A DNA stretch of 64,000 nucleotides from an uncultured Bacillota bacterium (lineage in GTDB: Bacteria > Bacillota > Clostridia > Lachnospirales > Lachnospiraceae). The translations under genes were made by a program, and so were the position numbers. The DNA lies in NCBI GenBank assembly GCA_905200905.1, contig CAJKMA010000002.1, forward strand, positions 1 through 64,000, written 5' to 3'. Positions 36,441 to 45,026 of the stretch are shown here, in pieces. Every line of letters starts with the position of its first letter. Positions within the stretch are counted from its first letter, which is position 1. The notes below the pieces were generated by a model. That model made no database searches. It was given only the letters and a program-made list of their open reading frames with translations, and was not told the origin of the DNA.

Positions 36441-37685
36441 ATGAATGAGACACGAAATATTATTGTAGGTCTGGAAATTGGAAAAAGACAATCTCAGATC
36501 TGCTATTTTGACCGAAAAGAAAAAGAGCCTATTTCCATTTCCGTAAAGACAGGGAGTAATCAATATTTGTTTCCAACCATGTTATCCAAGAAGCCGGGGG
36601 AAGAAATTTGGCATTTTGGTATGGAAGCTCAGTATTTTTCCCAGAATGAAGGAGAAATTCCGGTAACTGGACTTTTGGGAATGTTTGGGAAAACAGAAGT
36701 AATTGTGGATGACAAGAAGAGAAAACCAGAAGAGCTTCTGGAATATTATCTGAGAGGATGTATTTCCCTGTTGGGAACTGCTGATCCAGCAAGGCAGATA
36801 AAAGCTGTGATGATTACAGTTCCCAAATTATCCAAAACCATGGTGTGGGCTCTTTATCAGGCAGGGGAACGCATGGGATTTAGTAGAAAACAGATTTTTC
36901 TTCAAGACTATGATGAGAGCTTTTACTATTATGTTATGAACCATAGAAGGGATAACTGGAACCGAAAGATAGGATGGTTTTTGTTTGAAGAAAATCAGGT
37001 TTCCTTTGCCAGTTTGTCTATTGACAGTCAAAAGCGACCTATGACAGCTCACATGGAACATGGTGTGACGGTAGAGCTTTCCAAGGATCCGGTGGAACGA
37101 GATGAAAATTTCTATCGATTTATTTCCAGATCTTGTGCAGCAGAACCTTACTCCAGTATTTATATTGTAGGGGATGGTTTTGATCAGGAATGGGCAGTGC
37201 GATCAACCCCCTATCTTTGTAAGAATCAGAGACATGTATATTATGGAAATAATCTTTATGTAAAGGGAGCCTGTTACGGTGCAAGAGAAAAATGTGATGA
37301 AGGAATTCTAAAAGGATATCTCTATCTCAGTCCTTCTCTGGTGCGCAACTATGTGTCTATGGAAATGATGGTGAATGGTTCGCCCAAAACTTATGTGCTG
37401 GCAGAAGCAGGAAAAAATTGGTATGAGATTCATACCGAGTTAGAATTTATTTTAGATGACAGAGAAGATTTGGAATTTTTAGTTACGTCCATGGATGGCA
37501 ATACCAAGACCAGATGCAGTATGAAACTTCCAGGATTGCCAAAGCGTCCAAATAAAACTACCAGACTTCGTGTGACGATTTCTTATGAATCGGAAGAACT
37601 TTGTGTAATTCAGGCAGAGGATTTAGGCTTTGGAGAAATGTTTCCTTCAAATGGAAATGTCTGGATAGAGAAAGTATCATGGTAA
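36441..37685 (+). CDS. DUF5716-like protein with actin/Hsp70-type fold signs
   Basis: A 414-residue protein, probably of the DUF5716 family. The N-terminus IIVGLEIGKRQSQICYFD resembles a phosphate-1 loop of actin/Hsp70-like ATPases. IYIVGDGFDQEW near residue 240 followed by VKGACYGA resembles the adenosine-binding motif and the final helix. The usual DxGT residues are altered (LEIGK), so nucleotide binding may be weak or lost. GGGAGGGG precedes ATG 36441, 16 bases after the large upstream gene. It probably works with both neighbours; the process is unknown. Confidence 0.72.
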   Translation: MNETRNIIVGLEIGKRQSQICYFDRKEKEPISISVKTGSNQYLFPTMLSKKPGEEIWHFGMEAQYFSQNEGEIPVTGLLGMFGKTEVIVDDKKRKPEELLEYYLRGCISLLGTADPARQIKAVMITVPKLSKTMVWALYQAGERMGFSRKQIFLQDYDESFYYYVMNHRRDNWNRKIGWFLFEENQVSFASLSIDSQKRPMTAHMEHGVTVELSKDPVERDENFYRFISRSCAAEPYSSIYIVGDGFDQEWAVRSTPYLCKNQRHVYYGNNLYVKGACYGAREKCDEGILKGYLYLSPSLVRNYVSMEMMVNGSPKTYVLAEAGKNWYEIHTELEFILDDREDLEFLVTSMDGNTKTRCSMKLPGLPKRPNKTTRLRVTISYESEELCVIQAEDLGFGEMFPSNGNVWIEKVSW

Positions 37686-37696
37686 AGGAGGACAAA

Positions 37697-38473
37697 ATGA
37701 GCAGTTATATTTTATGTCAGGTAAAGAGAGCGTCCATGCCATATTATATTGAAAATATCAGTACCAATATTTACAGCATAGAGGAGCTTTGCTATTATTT
37801 TTACCATAATATTTATCTTTTGGATGAGACCATTTTAAATGAGCATTTGTGCGACTGGCTGCGAAAAGAGTTGGGCCTTGAAAAGCTATATAAACGTTTA
37901 TATAAGGTGCTGGAAGACGGTCTTGGAACTTCGGAGTTTATTCTGGCCGTGTTTAAAGAAATTAATTATCTCACTCACAAAGAGTTTAAAGAGCTTAATG
38001 AAAAATTGAATCTTCTGGAACTACAGCCTGTTGTTTTACGGGAAAAGAAGAAAGGGGATTATCTGGTGGAGAACAAAATGTATGTGAATGCTATCAGGAT
38101 TTATGAAAATGCCCTGCAAAAAGAAGATAAAGAAGGTCTGGGAGAACAGTTTAGTGGTGGAATTTATCATAATATGGGATGTGCGTATCTGCACTTATTT
38201 CAATTTTCCGATGCTGCTAAATGCTTTTTTAATGCTTATAAGGTTCTGCATACCCAACAGGTGTTAGATCACTATCTCATGGCGTCCTATATGGAACAGC
38301 CGGAAAAATTCGAAAAAGCCTGTGAAGAGATGGAAATTTCCGAGGAGCAGAAACAGGAAATTCTTCAAAAAATGGAAGGAGTGAAGCAGGAGACCAAGCC
38401 TGTAGAGATAGAAAAAGCAGATGAAAATTTAAATGGGTTTATCCGAGATTACCACAGAAGCACTGGATTTTAA
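37697..38473 (+). CDS. TPR-containing protein of the DUF5716/5717 unit
   Basis: A 258-residue cytosolic protein. The N-terminal 100 residues are helical with an aromatic-rich start (YILCQVKRASMPYYIEN). Tetratricopeptide-like repeats at about 118-195 contain YVNAIRIYENAL and GCAYLHLFQFSDAAKCFFNAY. The C-terminus is charged and coil-like. AAAGGAGG precedes ATG 37697. It starts 12 bases after the actin-like gene, and the three-gene order suggests a complex, the TPR being the likely protein-binding part. I cannot assign a function. Confidence 0.75.
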   Translation: MSSYILCQVKRASMPYYIENISTNIYSIEELCYYFYHNIYLLDETILNEHLCDWLRKELGLEKLYKRLYKVLEDGLGTSEFILAVFKEINYLTHKEFKELNEKLNLLELQPVVLREKKKGDYLVENKMYVNAIRIYENALQKEDKEGLGEQFSGGIYHNMGCAYLHLFQFSDAAKCFFNAYKVLHTQQVLDHYLMASYMEQPEKFEKACEEMEISEEQKQEILQKMEGVKQETKPVEIEKADENLNGFIRDYHRSTGF

Positions 38474-38548
38474 CTTGTGTTTTGATTTGTGATGATATAT
38501 AATCCAGATGTGTTATACCGAGTTTATAGAAGACAGAGAGGTAAAAAG

Positions 38549-39982
38549 ATGAGTACAGACAGATATGTAAGTCCATTATCCGAGCGTTATGCAAGTAAAG
38601 AGATGCAATATATTTTTTCTCCGGACATGAAGTTCCGTACCTGGAGAAAATTATGGATTGCACTGGCAGAGACAGAAAAAGAACTGGGACTGAATATTAC
38701 CCAGGAGCAGATTGATGAACTGAAGGCAAATGCAGACAACATTAATTATGAAGTTGCCAAAGAAAGAGAAAAAAAGGTGCGTCATGATGTTATGTCACAC
38801 GTATATGCGTATGGTGTACAGTGTCCGAAAGCAAAGGGAATTATTCATCTAGGAGCAACCAGCTGCTATGTAGGTGACAATACGGATATTATTGTTATGA
38901 CAGAGGCTTTGAAATTAGTTCGTAAAAAATTGGTGAATGTGATTGCAGAACTGGCAAAATTTGCCCAGGAGCATAAAGAACAGCCAACGCTTGCATTTAC
39001 CCATTTTCAGCCTGCACAGCCTACAACCGTAGGAAAAAGAGCAACTCTTTGGATGCAGGAATTCCTGTTAGATTTGGAAGATTTGGAGTATGTACTTGGC
39101 ACCATGAAATTATTGGGATCTAAAGGTACCACAGGTACACAGGCCAGCTTCCTGGAATTGTTTGATGGCGACCAGGAAACCATTGACAAAATTGACCCAA
39201 TGATTGCACAGAAAATGGGATTTAAAGAGTGTTACCCAGTTTCAGGACAGACGTATTCTAGAAAAGTAGATACCAGAGTATTAAATGTCTTGGCAGGGAT
39301 TGCTGCAAGTGCACATAAGTTTTCTAATGATATCCGTCTGTTGCAGCATTTAAAAGAAGTAGAAGAACCTTTTGAGAAGAGCCAAATCGGTTCCTCTGCT
39401 ATGGCTTATAAGAGAAATCCGATGAGAAGTGAAAGAATTGCGTCACTGTCCAGATTTGTTATGGTGGATGCTTTAAATCCGGCGATTACTTCTGCAACTC
39501 AGTGGTTTGAGAGAACTTTAGATGATTCTGCGAACAAACGCCTTTCTGTTCCAGAAGGCTTCTTGGCTATTGATGGTATCTTAGATCTTTGTTTAAACGT
39601 AGTAGACGGATTAGTAGTATATCCAAAGGTTATTGAAAAACGTTTAAGAAGTGAGCTGCCATTTATGGCAACCGAAAATATTATGATGGATGCTGTAAAA
39701 GCAGGTGGAGATCGCCAGGAACTTCATGAGAGAATCCGAGAATTGTCCATGGAAGCAGGAAAAAATGTAAAAGTAGAAGGAAAAGAAAACAACCTTTTGG
39801 AACTCATTGCAGCAGATCCGGCTTTTAACATGACATTAGAAGATTTGCAGAAAACCATGGATCCTGCAAAATATACAGGAAGAGCGGCTGTACAGGTGGA
39901 TAACTTCCTGAAAAATGTGGTAAATCCTGTATTAGAAGCGAACAAAGAGCTTTTGGGAATGACAGCAGAAATAAATGTATAA
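38549..39982 (+). CDS. purB: adenylosuccinate lyase PurB
   Basis: A 477-residue enzyme cleaving SAICAR to AICAR and adenylosuccinate to AMP, each time releasing fumarate. The superfamily signature GSSAMAYKRNPMRSER is present, as are HDVMSHVYAY near the N-terminus, THFQPAQPTT and the TTGTQASF stretch. ATG 38549 follows AGAGAGG; upstream in-frame codons have no ribosome site. An NhaC-type antiporter gene separates it from purA. Confidence 0.96.
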   Translation: MSTDRYVSPLSERYASKEMQYIFSPDMKFRTWRKLWIALAETEKELGLNITQEQIDELKANADNINYEVAKEREKKVRHDVMSHVYAYGVQCPKAKGIIHLGATSCYVGDNTDIIVMTEALKLVRKKLVNVIAELAKFAQEHKEQPTLAFTHFQPAQPTTVGKRATLWMQEFLLDLEDLEYVLGTMKLLGSKGTTGTQASFLELFDGDQETIDKIDPMIAQKMGFKECYPVSGQTYSRKVDTRVLNVLAGIAASAHKFSNDIRLLQHLKEVEEPFEKSQIGSSAMAYKRNPMRSERIASLSRFVMVDALNPAITSATQWFERTLDDSANKRLSVPEGFLAIDGILDLCLNVVDGLVVYPKVIEKRLRSELPFMATENIMMDAVKAGGDRQELHERIRELSMEAGKNVKVEGKENNLLELIAADPAFNMTLEDLQKTMDPAKYTGRAAVQVDNFLKNVVNPVLEANKELLGMTAEINV

Positions 39983-40021
39983 AATACAGGGTACCAGAGG
40001 GAGGAAAAGGAGAGCAAATAT

Positions 40022-41305
40022 ATGAATCAGGAAAAAAAGGGAAGAGCCATTGCATTGCTTCCTATTGGAGTATTTTTAGTGATTTTTATTGGAGCGGGTG
40101 TGCTGTTCCACGACTTTTATACTATGCCAGCAATTGTAGGTTTTCTCATTGCACTGATTGTGGCTTTTTTACAGAACAAAAGGCTGCGTTTTGCAGATAA
40201 ATTATCCATTGTATCGAAGGGAATTGGAGAAGAGAATATTGTTACCATGTGTCTCATTTTCCTGGCAGCAGGAGCGTTTTCAGGAACCATTCAGGCAGCA
40301 GGAGGTGTGGAAAGTACCGTAAATCTGGGACTGTCTATAATGCCTTCTTCCGTTGCTGTTGTGGGATTGTTTGTGATTGGATGCTTTATTTCTGTTTCTA
40401 TGGGAACTTCTGTAGGTACAATTACAGCTATGACTCCTATTGGAGTAGGAATTGCAGAAAAAACAGGGATTGCCATGCCAATTTGTGTAGGAGCAGTGGT
40501 ATGTGGAGCCATGTTTGGGGATAACTTATCCATGATTTCTGATACAACCATTGCAGCTGTAAGGACTCAGGGATGTGAGATGAAAGATAAGTTTAAGGAA
40601 AACTTCCTTATAGTACTTCCGGCAGCCATTATTACAGCAGTTTTATTCTTTGTCCTGGCAAGAGGAAATGCAGGAGAAATTGAAGGAAATCTGCAGTATG
40701 ATATCATTAAAGTTGTGCCTTATCTGGTAGTGCTTATTGGTGCGCTGATTGGTGTCAATGTGTTCCTGATTCTCATTGTGGGAACTGTATTAGCTGCTTT
40801 GGTGGGCGTAGGAACAGGGGCTTTTGCTATTGGCGAACTGTTCCAGAAAATGGGTGCTGGTGTAACCAGCATGTATGATATTACTGTGATTTCCATTATA
40901 GTAGCAGCCATTGTGGCGTTGGTGAAAGAATACGGTGGTATCGAGTTTATTTTGAATCTCATTAAGAAAAGAATTAATGGTCCACGAGGTGGAGAGTTTG
41001 GGATTTCTGTGCTGGCGCTTTTAGTAGACTGCTGTACTGCTAATAACACAGTTGCTATTGTTATGGCAGGGCCTATTGCAAAAGAAATCAGTGATGAATT
41101 TGGAGTTTCTGCAAAGAGAAGTGCCTCCTTATTAGATATCTTTGCTTCTGTAGGACAGGGGATGATTCCCTACGGTGCCCAGCTTCTCACTGCAGCAGGA
41201 TTGTCTGCATTATCACCTGTGCAGATTATGCCGTATTTGTTCTATCCTATTTTGATGGGAGTCAGTGCAGTGCTGTTTATTGTGTTTAGGAGGAGAGCAG
41301 CGTAG
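40022..41305 (+). CDS. NhaC-family Na+/H+ antiporter
   Basis: A 427-residue membrane transporter with about eleven hydrophobic segments. The family core is visible in MGTSVGTITAMTPIGVGIAEKTG and GAMFGDNLSMISDTT, the latter resembling the ion-binding region of NhaC-type proteins. Members exchange Na+ for H+, or in some cases organic anions (malate/lactate exchangers). GGGAGGAAAAGGAG precedes ATG 40022. It starts 39 bases after purB and precedes purA, an unusual position for a transporter. Fumarate exchange with PurB would be speculation. Confidence 0.85.
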   Translation: MNQEKKGRAIALLPIGVFLVIFIGAGVLFHDFYTMPAIVGFLIALIVAFLQNKRLRFADKLSIVSKGIGEENIVTMCLIFLAAGAFSGTIQAAGGVESTVNLGLSIMPSSVAVVGLFVIGCFISVSMGTSVGTITAMTPIGVGIAEKTGIAMPICVGAVVCGAMFGDNLSMISDTTIAAVRTQGCEMKDKFKENFLIVLPAAIITAVLFFVLARGNAGEIEGNLQYDIIKVVPYLVVLIGALIGVNVFLILIVGTVLAALVGVGTGAFAIGELFQKMGAGVTSMYDITVISIIVAAIVALVKEYGGIEFILNLIKKRINGPRGGEFGISVLALLVDCCTANNTVAIVMAGPIAKEISDEFGVSAKRSASLLDIFASVGQGMIPYGAQLLTAAGLSALSPVQIMPYLFYPILMGVSAVLFIVFRRRAA

Positions 41306-41456
41306 AAGAATAGAAGAAGATGAACAAAAGGATTTCAGCTTAAAGAAGCAGAAAGCTAAAAGAAAGTTTTTAAAATTTTACTTTATTTCTGCACTAACTT
41401 GTAGTATGATACTGTAGTTAAAAGAAACCAGTTCAAGATTACAGGAGGAATCAAAC

Positions 41457-42734
41457 ATGGTAAAAGCAGTTGTAGGAGCAAACTGGGGAGATGAAGGAAA
41501 AGGGAAGATTACAGACATGCTGGCTCAGGAAGCTGACATTGTTGTAAGATTTCAAGGAGGAGCCAATGCCGGACATACGATTGTAAATAATTATGGCAAG
41601 TTCGCACTTCATACTCTTCCATCCGGTGTATTTAATAGCAATACTACCAGTATTATCGGGAATGGTGTTGCGCTGAATATTCCGGTGTTGTTCAAGGAGA
41701 TACAGTCTATTGTAGAGAAGGGTGTTCCTATGCCGGACATTAAGGTGTCAGACCGGGCACAGATGGTGATGTCCTACCATATTAAATTTGATGAGTACGA
41801 AGAAGAGAGATTGGCAGGGAAATCTTTCGGCTCCACCAAATCAGGAATTGCTCCATTCTATTCAGATAAATTTGCAAAAATTGGATTTCAGGTAAGTGAA
41901 CTCTTTGCAGAGGAAGAGGTACTGCTGGAAAAGGCAGAAAACATTTGTGCAAAGAAGAACATTATGCTGGAACACTTATACCACAAACCATTGTTAAAAC
42001 CAGAGGATATTCTGGAAGAGCTGAAGCAGTACAAAGAAATGGTTGCGCCTTATGTGTGTGATGTTTCTGCTTTGCTTTGGAATGCACGAAAAGAAGGAAA
42101 GGAAATTCTACTGGAAGGACAGTTAGGTTCCTTAAAAGATCCGGATCACGGTATTTATCCTATGGTGACTTCTTCCTCTACATTGGCTGCTTACGGAGCC
42201 GTGGGAGCAGGAATTCCACCTTATGAAATCAAGAAGATTATTACTGTGTGCAAGGCTTATTCCAGTGCAGTAGGAGCAGGTGCTTTTGTATCTGAAATCT
42301 TCGGAGAAGAGGCAGATGAATTAAGACGCAGAGGCGGTGACGGTGGAGAATATGGAGCTACCACAGGACGTCCAAGACGTATGGGATGGTTTGATTGTGT
42401 GGCTTCTAAATACGGATGCCGAATTCAAGGAACTACAGATGTGGCCTTTACCGTATTGGATGTGTTGGGATATTTAGATGAAATTCCTGTTTGCGTGGCA
42501 TATGACATTGATGGGGAGATTACCACCGAATTTCCTACCACTCACCTTCTGGAAAAAGCAAAACCAGTACTGGAAGTTCTTCCAGGATGGAAATGCGATA
42601 TCAGAGGAATTAAAAAATATGAAGACTTACCAGAAAACTGCCGCAAATATATTGAATTTGTAGAAGAAAAACTGGGCTTCCCAATTACCATGGTATCCAA
42701 TGGGCCAGGGAGAGATGAGATTATTTACAGGTAA
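41457..42734 (+). CDS. purA: adenylosuccinate synthetase PurA
   Basis: A 425-residue GTP-dependent enzyme making adenylosuccinate from IMP and aspartate. It starts with the P-loop-like GANWGDEGKGKITD, has GGANAGHTI with the IMP-site histidine, GTTDVAFT and the C-terminal guanine-binding NGPGRDEI. ACAGGAGG precedes ATG 41457. Together with PurB upstream it completes IMP to AMP conversion. A strong terminator follows. Confidence 0.97.
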   Translation: MVKAVVGANWGDEGKGKITDMLAQEADIVVRFQGGANAGHTIVNNYGKFALHTLPSGVFNSNTTSIIGNGVALNIPVLFKEIQSIVEKGVPMPDIKVSDRAQMVMSYHIKFDEYEEERLAGKSFGSTKSGIAPFYSDKFAKIGFQVSELFAEEEVLLEKAENICAKKNIMLEHLYHKPLLKPEDILEELKQYKEMVAPYVCDVSALLWNARKEGKEILLEGQLGSLKDPDHGIYPMVTSSSTLAAYGAVGAGIPPYEIKKIITVCKAYSSAVGAGAFVSEIFGEEADELRRRGGDGGEYGATTGRPRRMGWFDCVASKYGCRIQGTTDVAFTVLDVLGYLDEIPVCVAYDIDGEITTEFPTTHLLEKAKPVLEVLPGWKCDIRGIKKYEDLPENCRKYIEFVEEKLGFPITMVSNGPGRDEIIYR

Positions 42735-42736
42735 AT

Positions 42737-42786
42737 AAAAATAGGGAATCATTGCAGAAAAGAGATGCAGTGATTCCCTATTTTTC
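42737..42786. terminator. terminator between purA and the surface-protein gene
   Basis: AAAATAGGGAATCATTGCA (42737-42755) and TGCAGTGATTCCCTATTTTT (42766-42785) form a near-perfect stem of about 18 bp with A/T runs on both sides, suitable for both convergent transcripts. Confidence 0.92.
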
Positions 42787-42819
42787 GTTCATAGGTTTAT
42801 CTTTCTGGGAAAGAAGTGT

Positions 42820-44805
42820 TTAATTGTGATTCTTTTTCCGTTGTGCTCTTATAACCAATAGGAATATAGCAGTAGCAGATACAAAGAGAACCGTATAAAG
42901 GAAAATTTGGCTTTCGTCTCCGGTTTTTGGTATCTGTCGTCCATCAATTCGTTCAAAAGATACGGAGATGGTCTGGTTTGCTTTCACATTGGAAATCGTA
43001 TATTTGTTATTTTTGATAGTCACTTGTTTTCCGTTTACGAATACTTTGGAAACTTTATAGTCTTTGTTTGGAGTAAAAGTAAATTCTGTGCTGCTGCCTT
43101 CTTTTACCTCAATAGTTCCAGAAGGACTAATTTTGCCATATTTATCAGAAGATGCTTGTATGGTGTAAACCGGAACTACAGCTTTAAAGGAAACACTGGA
43201 GGTTTTGGTAAGGCCAGTGCCTTTCCAAGAACCAGAAGTGTGCTCCTCTAATTCGTACCCTACTGTGAGACAATAATCTCCTACTTTATCCAGAACAAAA
43301 GTTACATCATAAGGGGCAGATTTCCAACTACTGTAATTTTTTCCATCCCAAGTCCAGGTTTTAGGAACCCAGCGGGAATCCCAGTTACCAGGGGAAGTCT
43401 GATTCATTCCAGTACCCACAGCAGTTGCAGTTAGTTTTGTGTCACGGTAATAGGTGCCATTCGCTTTGATGCCTTCAATAGTACCCTGAAAAGCCATGTA
43501 GGTTTTATAGGTGATAGCAGGACTTTCTTTACTTGGCATAGCTTTATCAGAGTCAAAGGCTTTTCGGGCAATAAATTGATAAGAAGTATTTTCTTTTAAG
43601 CCGCTGAATACATTGCCACTTTGCCATTTCCAAGTAGTTCCATCCGTGGAAATAGCATATTCTAGAGACTTCTGAGCCTGGAGGGTAATGGAAGTTTCAC
43701 TGCGACCAGACAGTTTTGGTGCTTCTGGCGCTTGGGCTGCTATGGATTTTGTGGTTATAATCAAAGGTTTGCTGATTTCACTTGGCATGGCCTCTTCATC
43801 ATTGAAGATGATTCTAGTAACAATTTGATACTCTGTTTCCGGTGATAAGTTTTCAAAATTACCACTTGTGTTCCAGCTAATCGGTTTACCATCTTTTAAT
43901 AAGGAGTACTCCTGGCCTGTCACAGAATGAATCTGGATTCGAGTATCTGTTTTTTCCGAAAGCTCAGGAGTAGCAGGAGCCTTGGCGGCAGATGATTTTG
44001 TGGTCACTTTTAATGGTTTACTATTCTCGCTGATTTCAGTATCTGTTTTGATTCTGGTAACAAAGCTGTAATCGGTAGATGGTTTTAAGTATTTAAAAAT
44101 ACCTGAAGCTTGCCATACCAAATCTTTTTCATCCTGAATCATAGCATATTCTTGTTTTTCCTCTGTATTTAAAATGATTTCAGTATCAGTAACAGAGGCA
44201 GCAGTGGGTGCATCAGGGGCATTTACTGGTTTCGGAGTGGTATCTTTTGGAGGTTGAATATCCATTGGTGGTGCATTGATTCCTTCCGGTTTCTCATCCG
44301 TAGGAGAATCTACATGGGAATCAGAGTGAGGAGTTGCCATCTGGAGTTTATTCGTGTTATCTGTAGAAGGAGGAGTTTCCCCCTGAGACTTTGTATTATC
44401 AGGAGTAGTAATGTTTTCCTGCTCTTTTTGAACATCTGTGCGAATGGTAAAGACAGGGAGTTCTGTTTCCTCCTGGCTATTTTTTTCGCGGTAGGTAAAT
44501 TTGTAATCTGTGTCTGCTTTTAAATCCTGGAATATAACAGTTTGTTTTTCAAGGTTGTATTGATCGTCTGTAGCCCATTTCCAGATAAGAGTATCTGTTT
44601 TTTCATCTTTTACCTGCAGGGCGTATTCCAGATTTTCCTGGGTTTGTAAGGTAATACTAGTATCTGTTTTGGAAACAACTTGTGGTTCTTTTGCTTCTTT
44701 ATTATTTTCTGCTGCTGAAACATGTAAAGTTGAGAAAACACCAGAAGTTCCAATGAGTACCAGAGCCAGAAAAAAAGCCAGTGTTTTTTTCATTGCTTTC
44801 ATCAT
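42820..44805 (-). CDS. sortase-anchored repeat surface protein, adhesin-like
   Basis: A 661-residue secreted protein. The signal peptide (about 1-32) ends near HVSA-AE. Four Fn3-like repeats (about 41-125, 197-271, 276-354, 360-436) share the plan ITLQ..EYAL....W.W...F..LK..T.Y.F. A proline/threonine-rich linker covers about 126-196. A beta-repeat resembling InlB B-repeats spans about 547-618. The C-terminus has the sortase-like motif IPKTGDE (625-631), one hydrophobic segment and a basic tail. It should be covalently linked to the wall. The ligand is unknown. GAGGTG precedes the ATG. Divergent from the wall hydrolase at 45027. Confidence 0.85.
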   Translation of the reverse strand: MMKAMKKTLAFFLALVLIGTSGVFSTLHVSAAENNKEAKEPQVVSKTDTSITLQTQENLEYALQVKDEKTDTLIWKWATDDQYNLEKQTVIFQDLKADTDYKFTYREKNSQEETELPVFTIRTDVQKEQENITTPDNTKSQGETPPSTDNTNKLQMATPHSDSHVDSPTDEKPEGINAPPMDIQPPKDTTPKPVNAPDAPTAASVTDTEIILNTEEKQEYAMIQDEKDLVWQASGIFKYLKPSTDYSFVTRIKTDTEISENSKPLKVTTKSSAAKAPATPELSEKTDTRIQIHSVTGQEYSLLKDGKPISWNTSGNFENLSPETEYQIVTRIIFNDEEAMPSEISKPLIITTKSIAAQAPEAPKLSGRSETSITLQAQKSLEYAISTDGTTWKWQSGNVFSGLKENTSYQFIARKAFDSDKAMPSKESPAITYKTYMAFQGTIEGIKANGTYYRDTKLTATAVGTGMNQTSPGNWDSRWVPKTWTWDGKNYSSWKSAPYDVTFVLDKVGDYCLTVGYELEEHTSGSWKGTGLTKTSSVSFKAVVPVYTIQASSDKYGKISPSGTIEVKEGSSTEFTFTPNKDYKVSKVFVNGKQVTIKNNKYTISNVKANQTISVSFERIDGRQIPKTGDESQIFLYTVLFVSATAIFLLVIRAQRKKNHN

Positions 44806-44863
44806 ACGGGGTCACCTCGCTTTTGTATGAGATAGAAATAAATTGACGTGTTTTGTTATCCCT

Positions 44864-44892
44864 ATTATACCAGATATTTACAGTAAATAATA
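44864..44892 (-). promoter_or_regulatory. possible promoter of the repeat surface protein gene
   Basis: On the minus strand TATAAT (44869-44864) preceded by TGG extends the -10; the -35 at 17 bases is only TATTAT (44892-44887). Confidence 0.45.
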
Positions 44893-45026
44893 GTAAAAAT
44901 AGAAAATTATTAGAAAATTAATGGGTTCTTAAAGAGTTATAATAATCTTGAAAAGATATTAAGGATATGTTACATTTAGTGGGGCAAAACAAGCTTTGCC
45001 ACAAATAAAGAGAACAGAGGATAAGA

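Noticed and set aside
44983..45000. GGCAAA/TTTGCC hairpin before the GH73 gene
   Set aside because: A 6-bp stem without a T run or riboswitch-like context; too weak to call a regulator or terminator.
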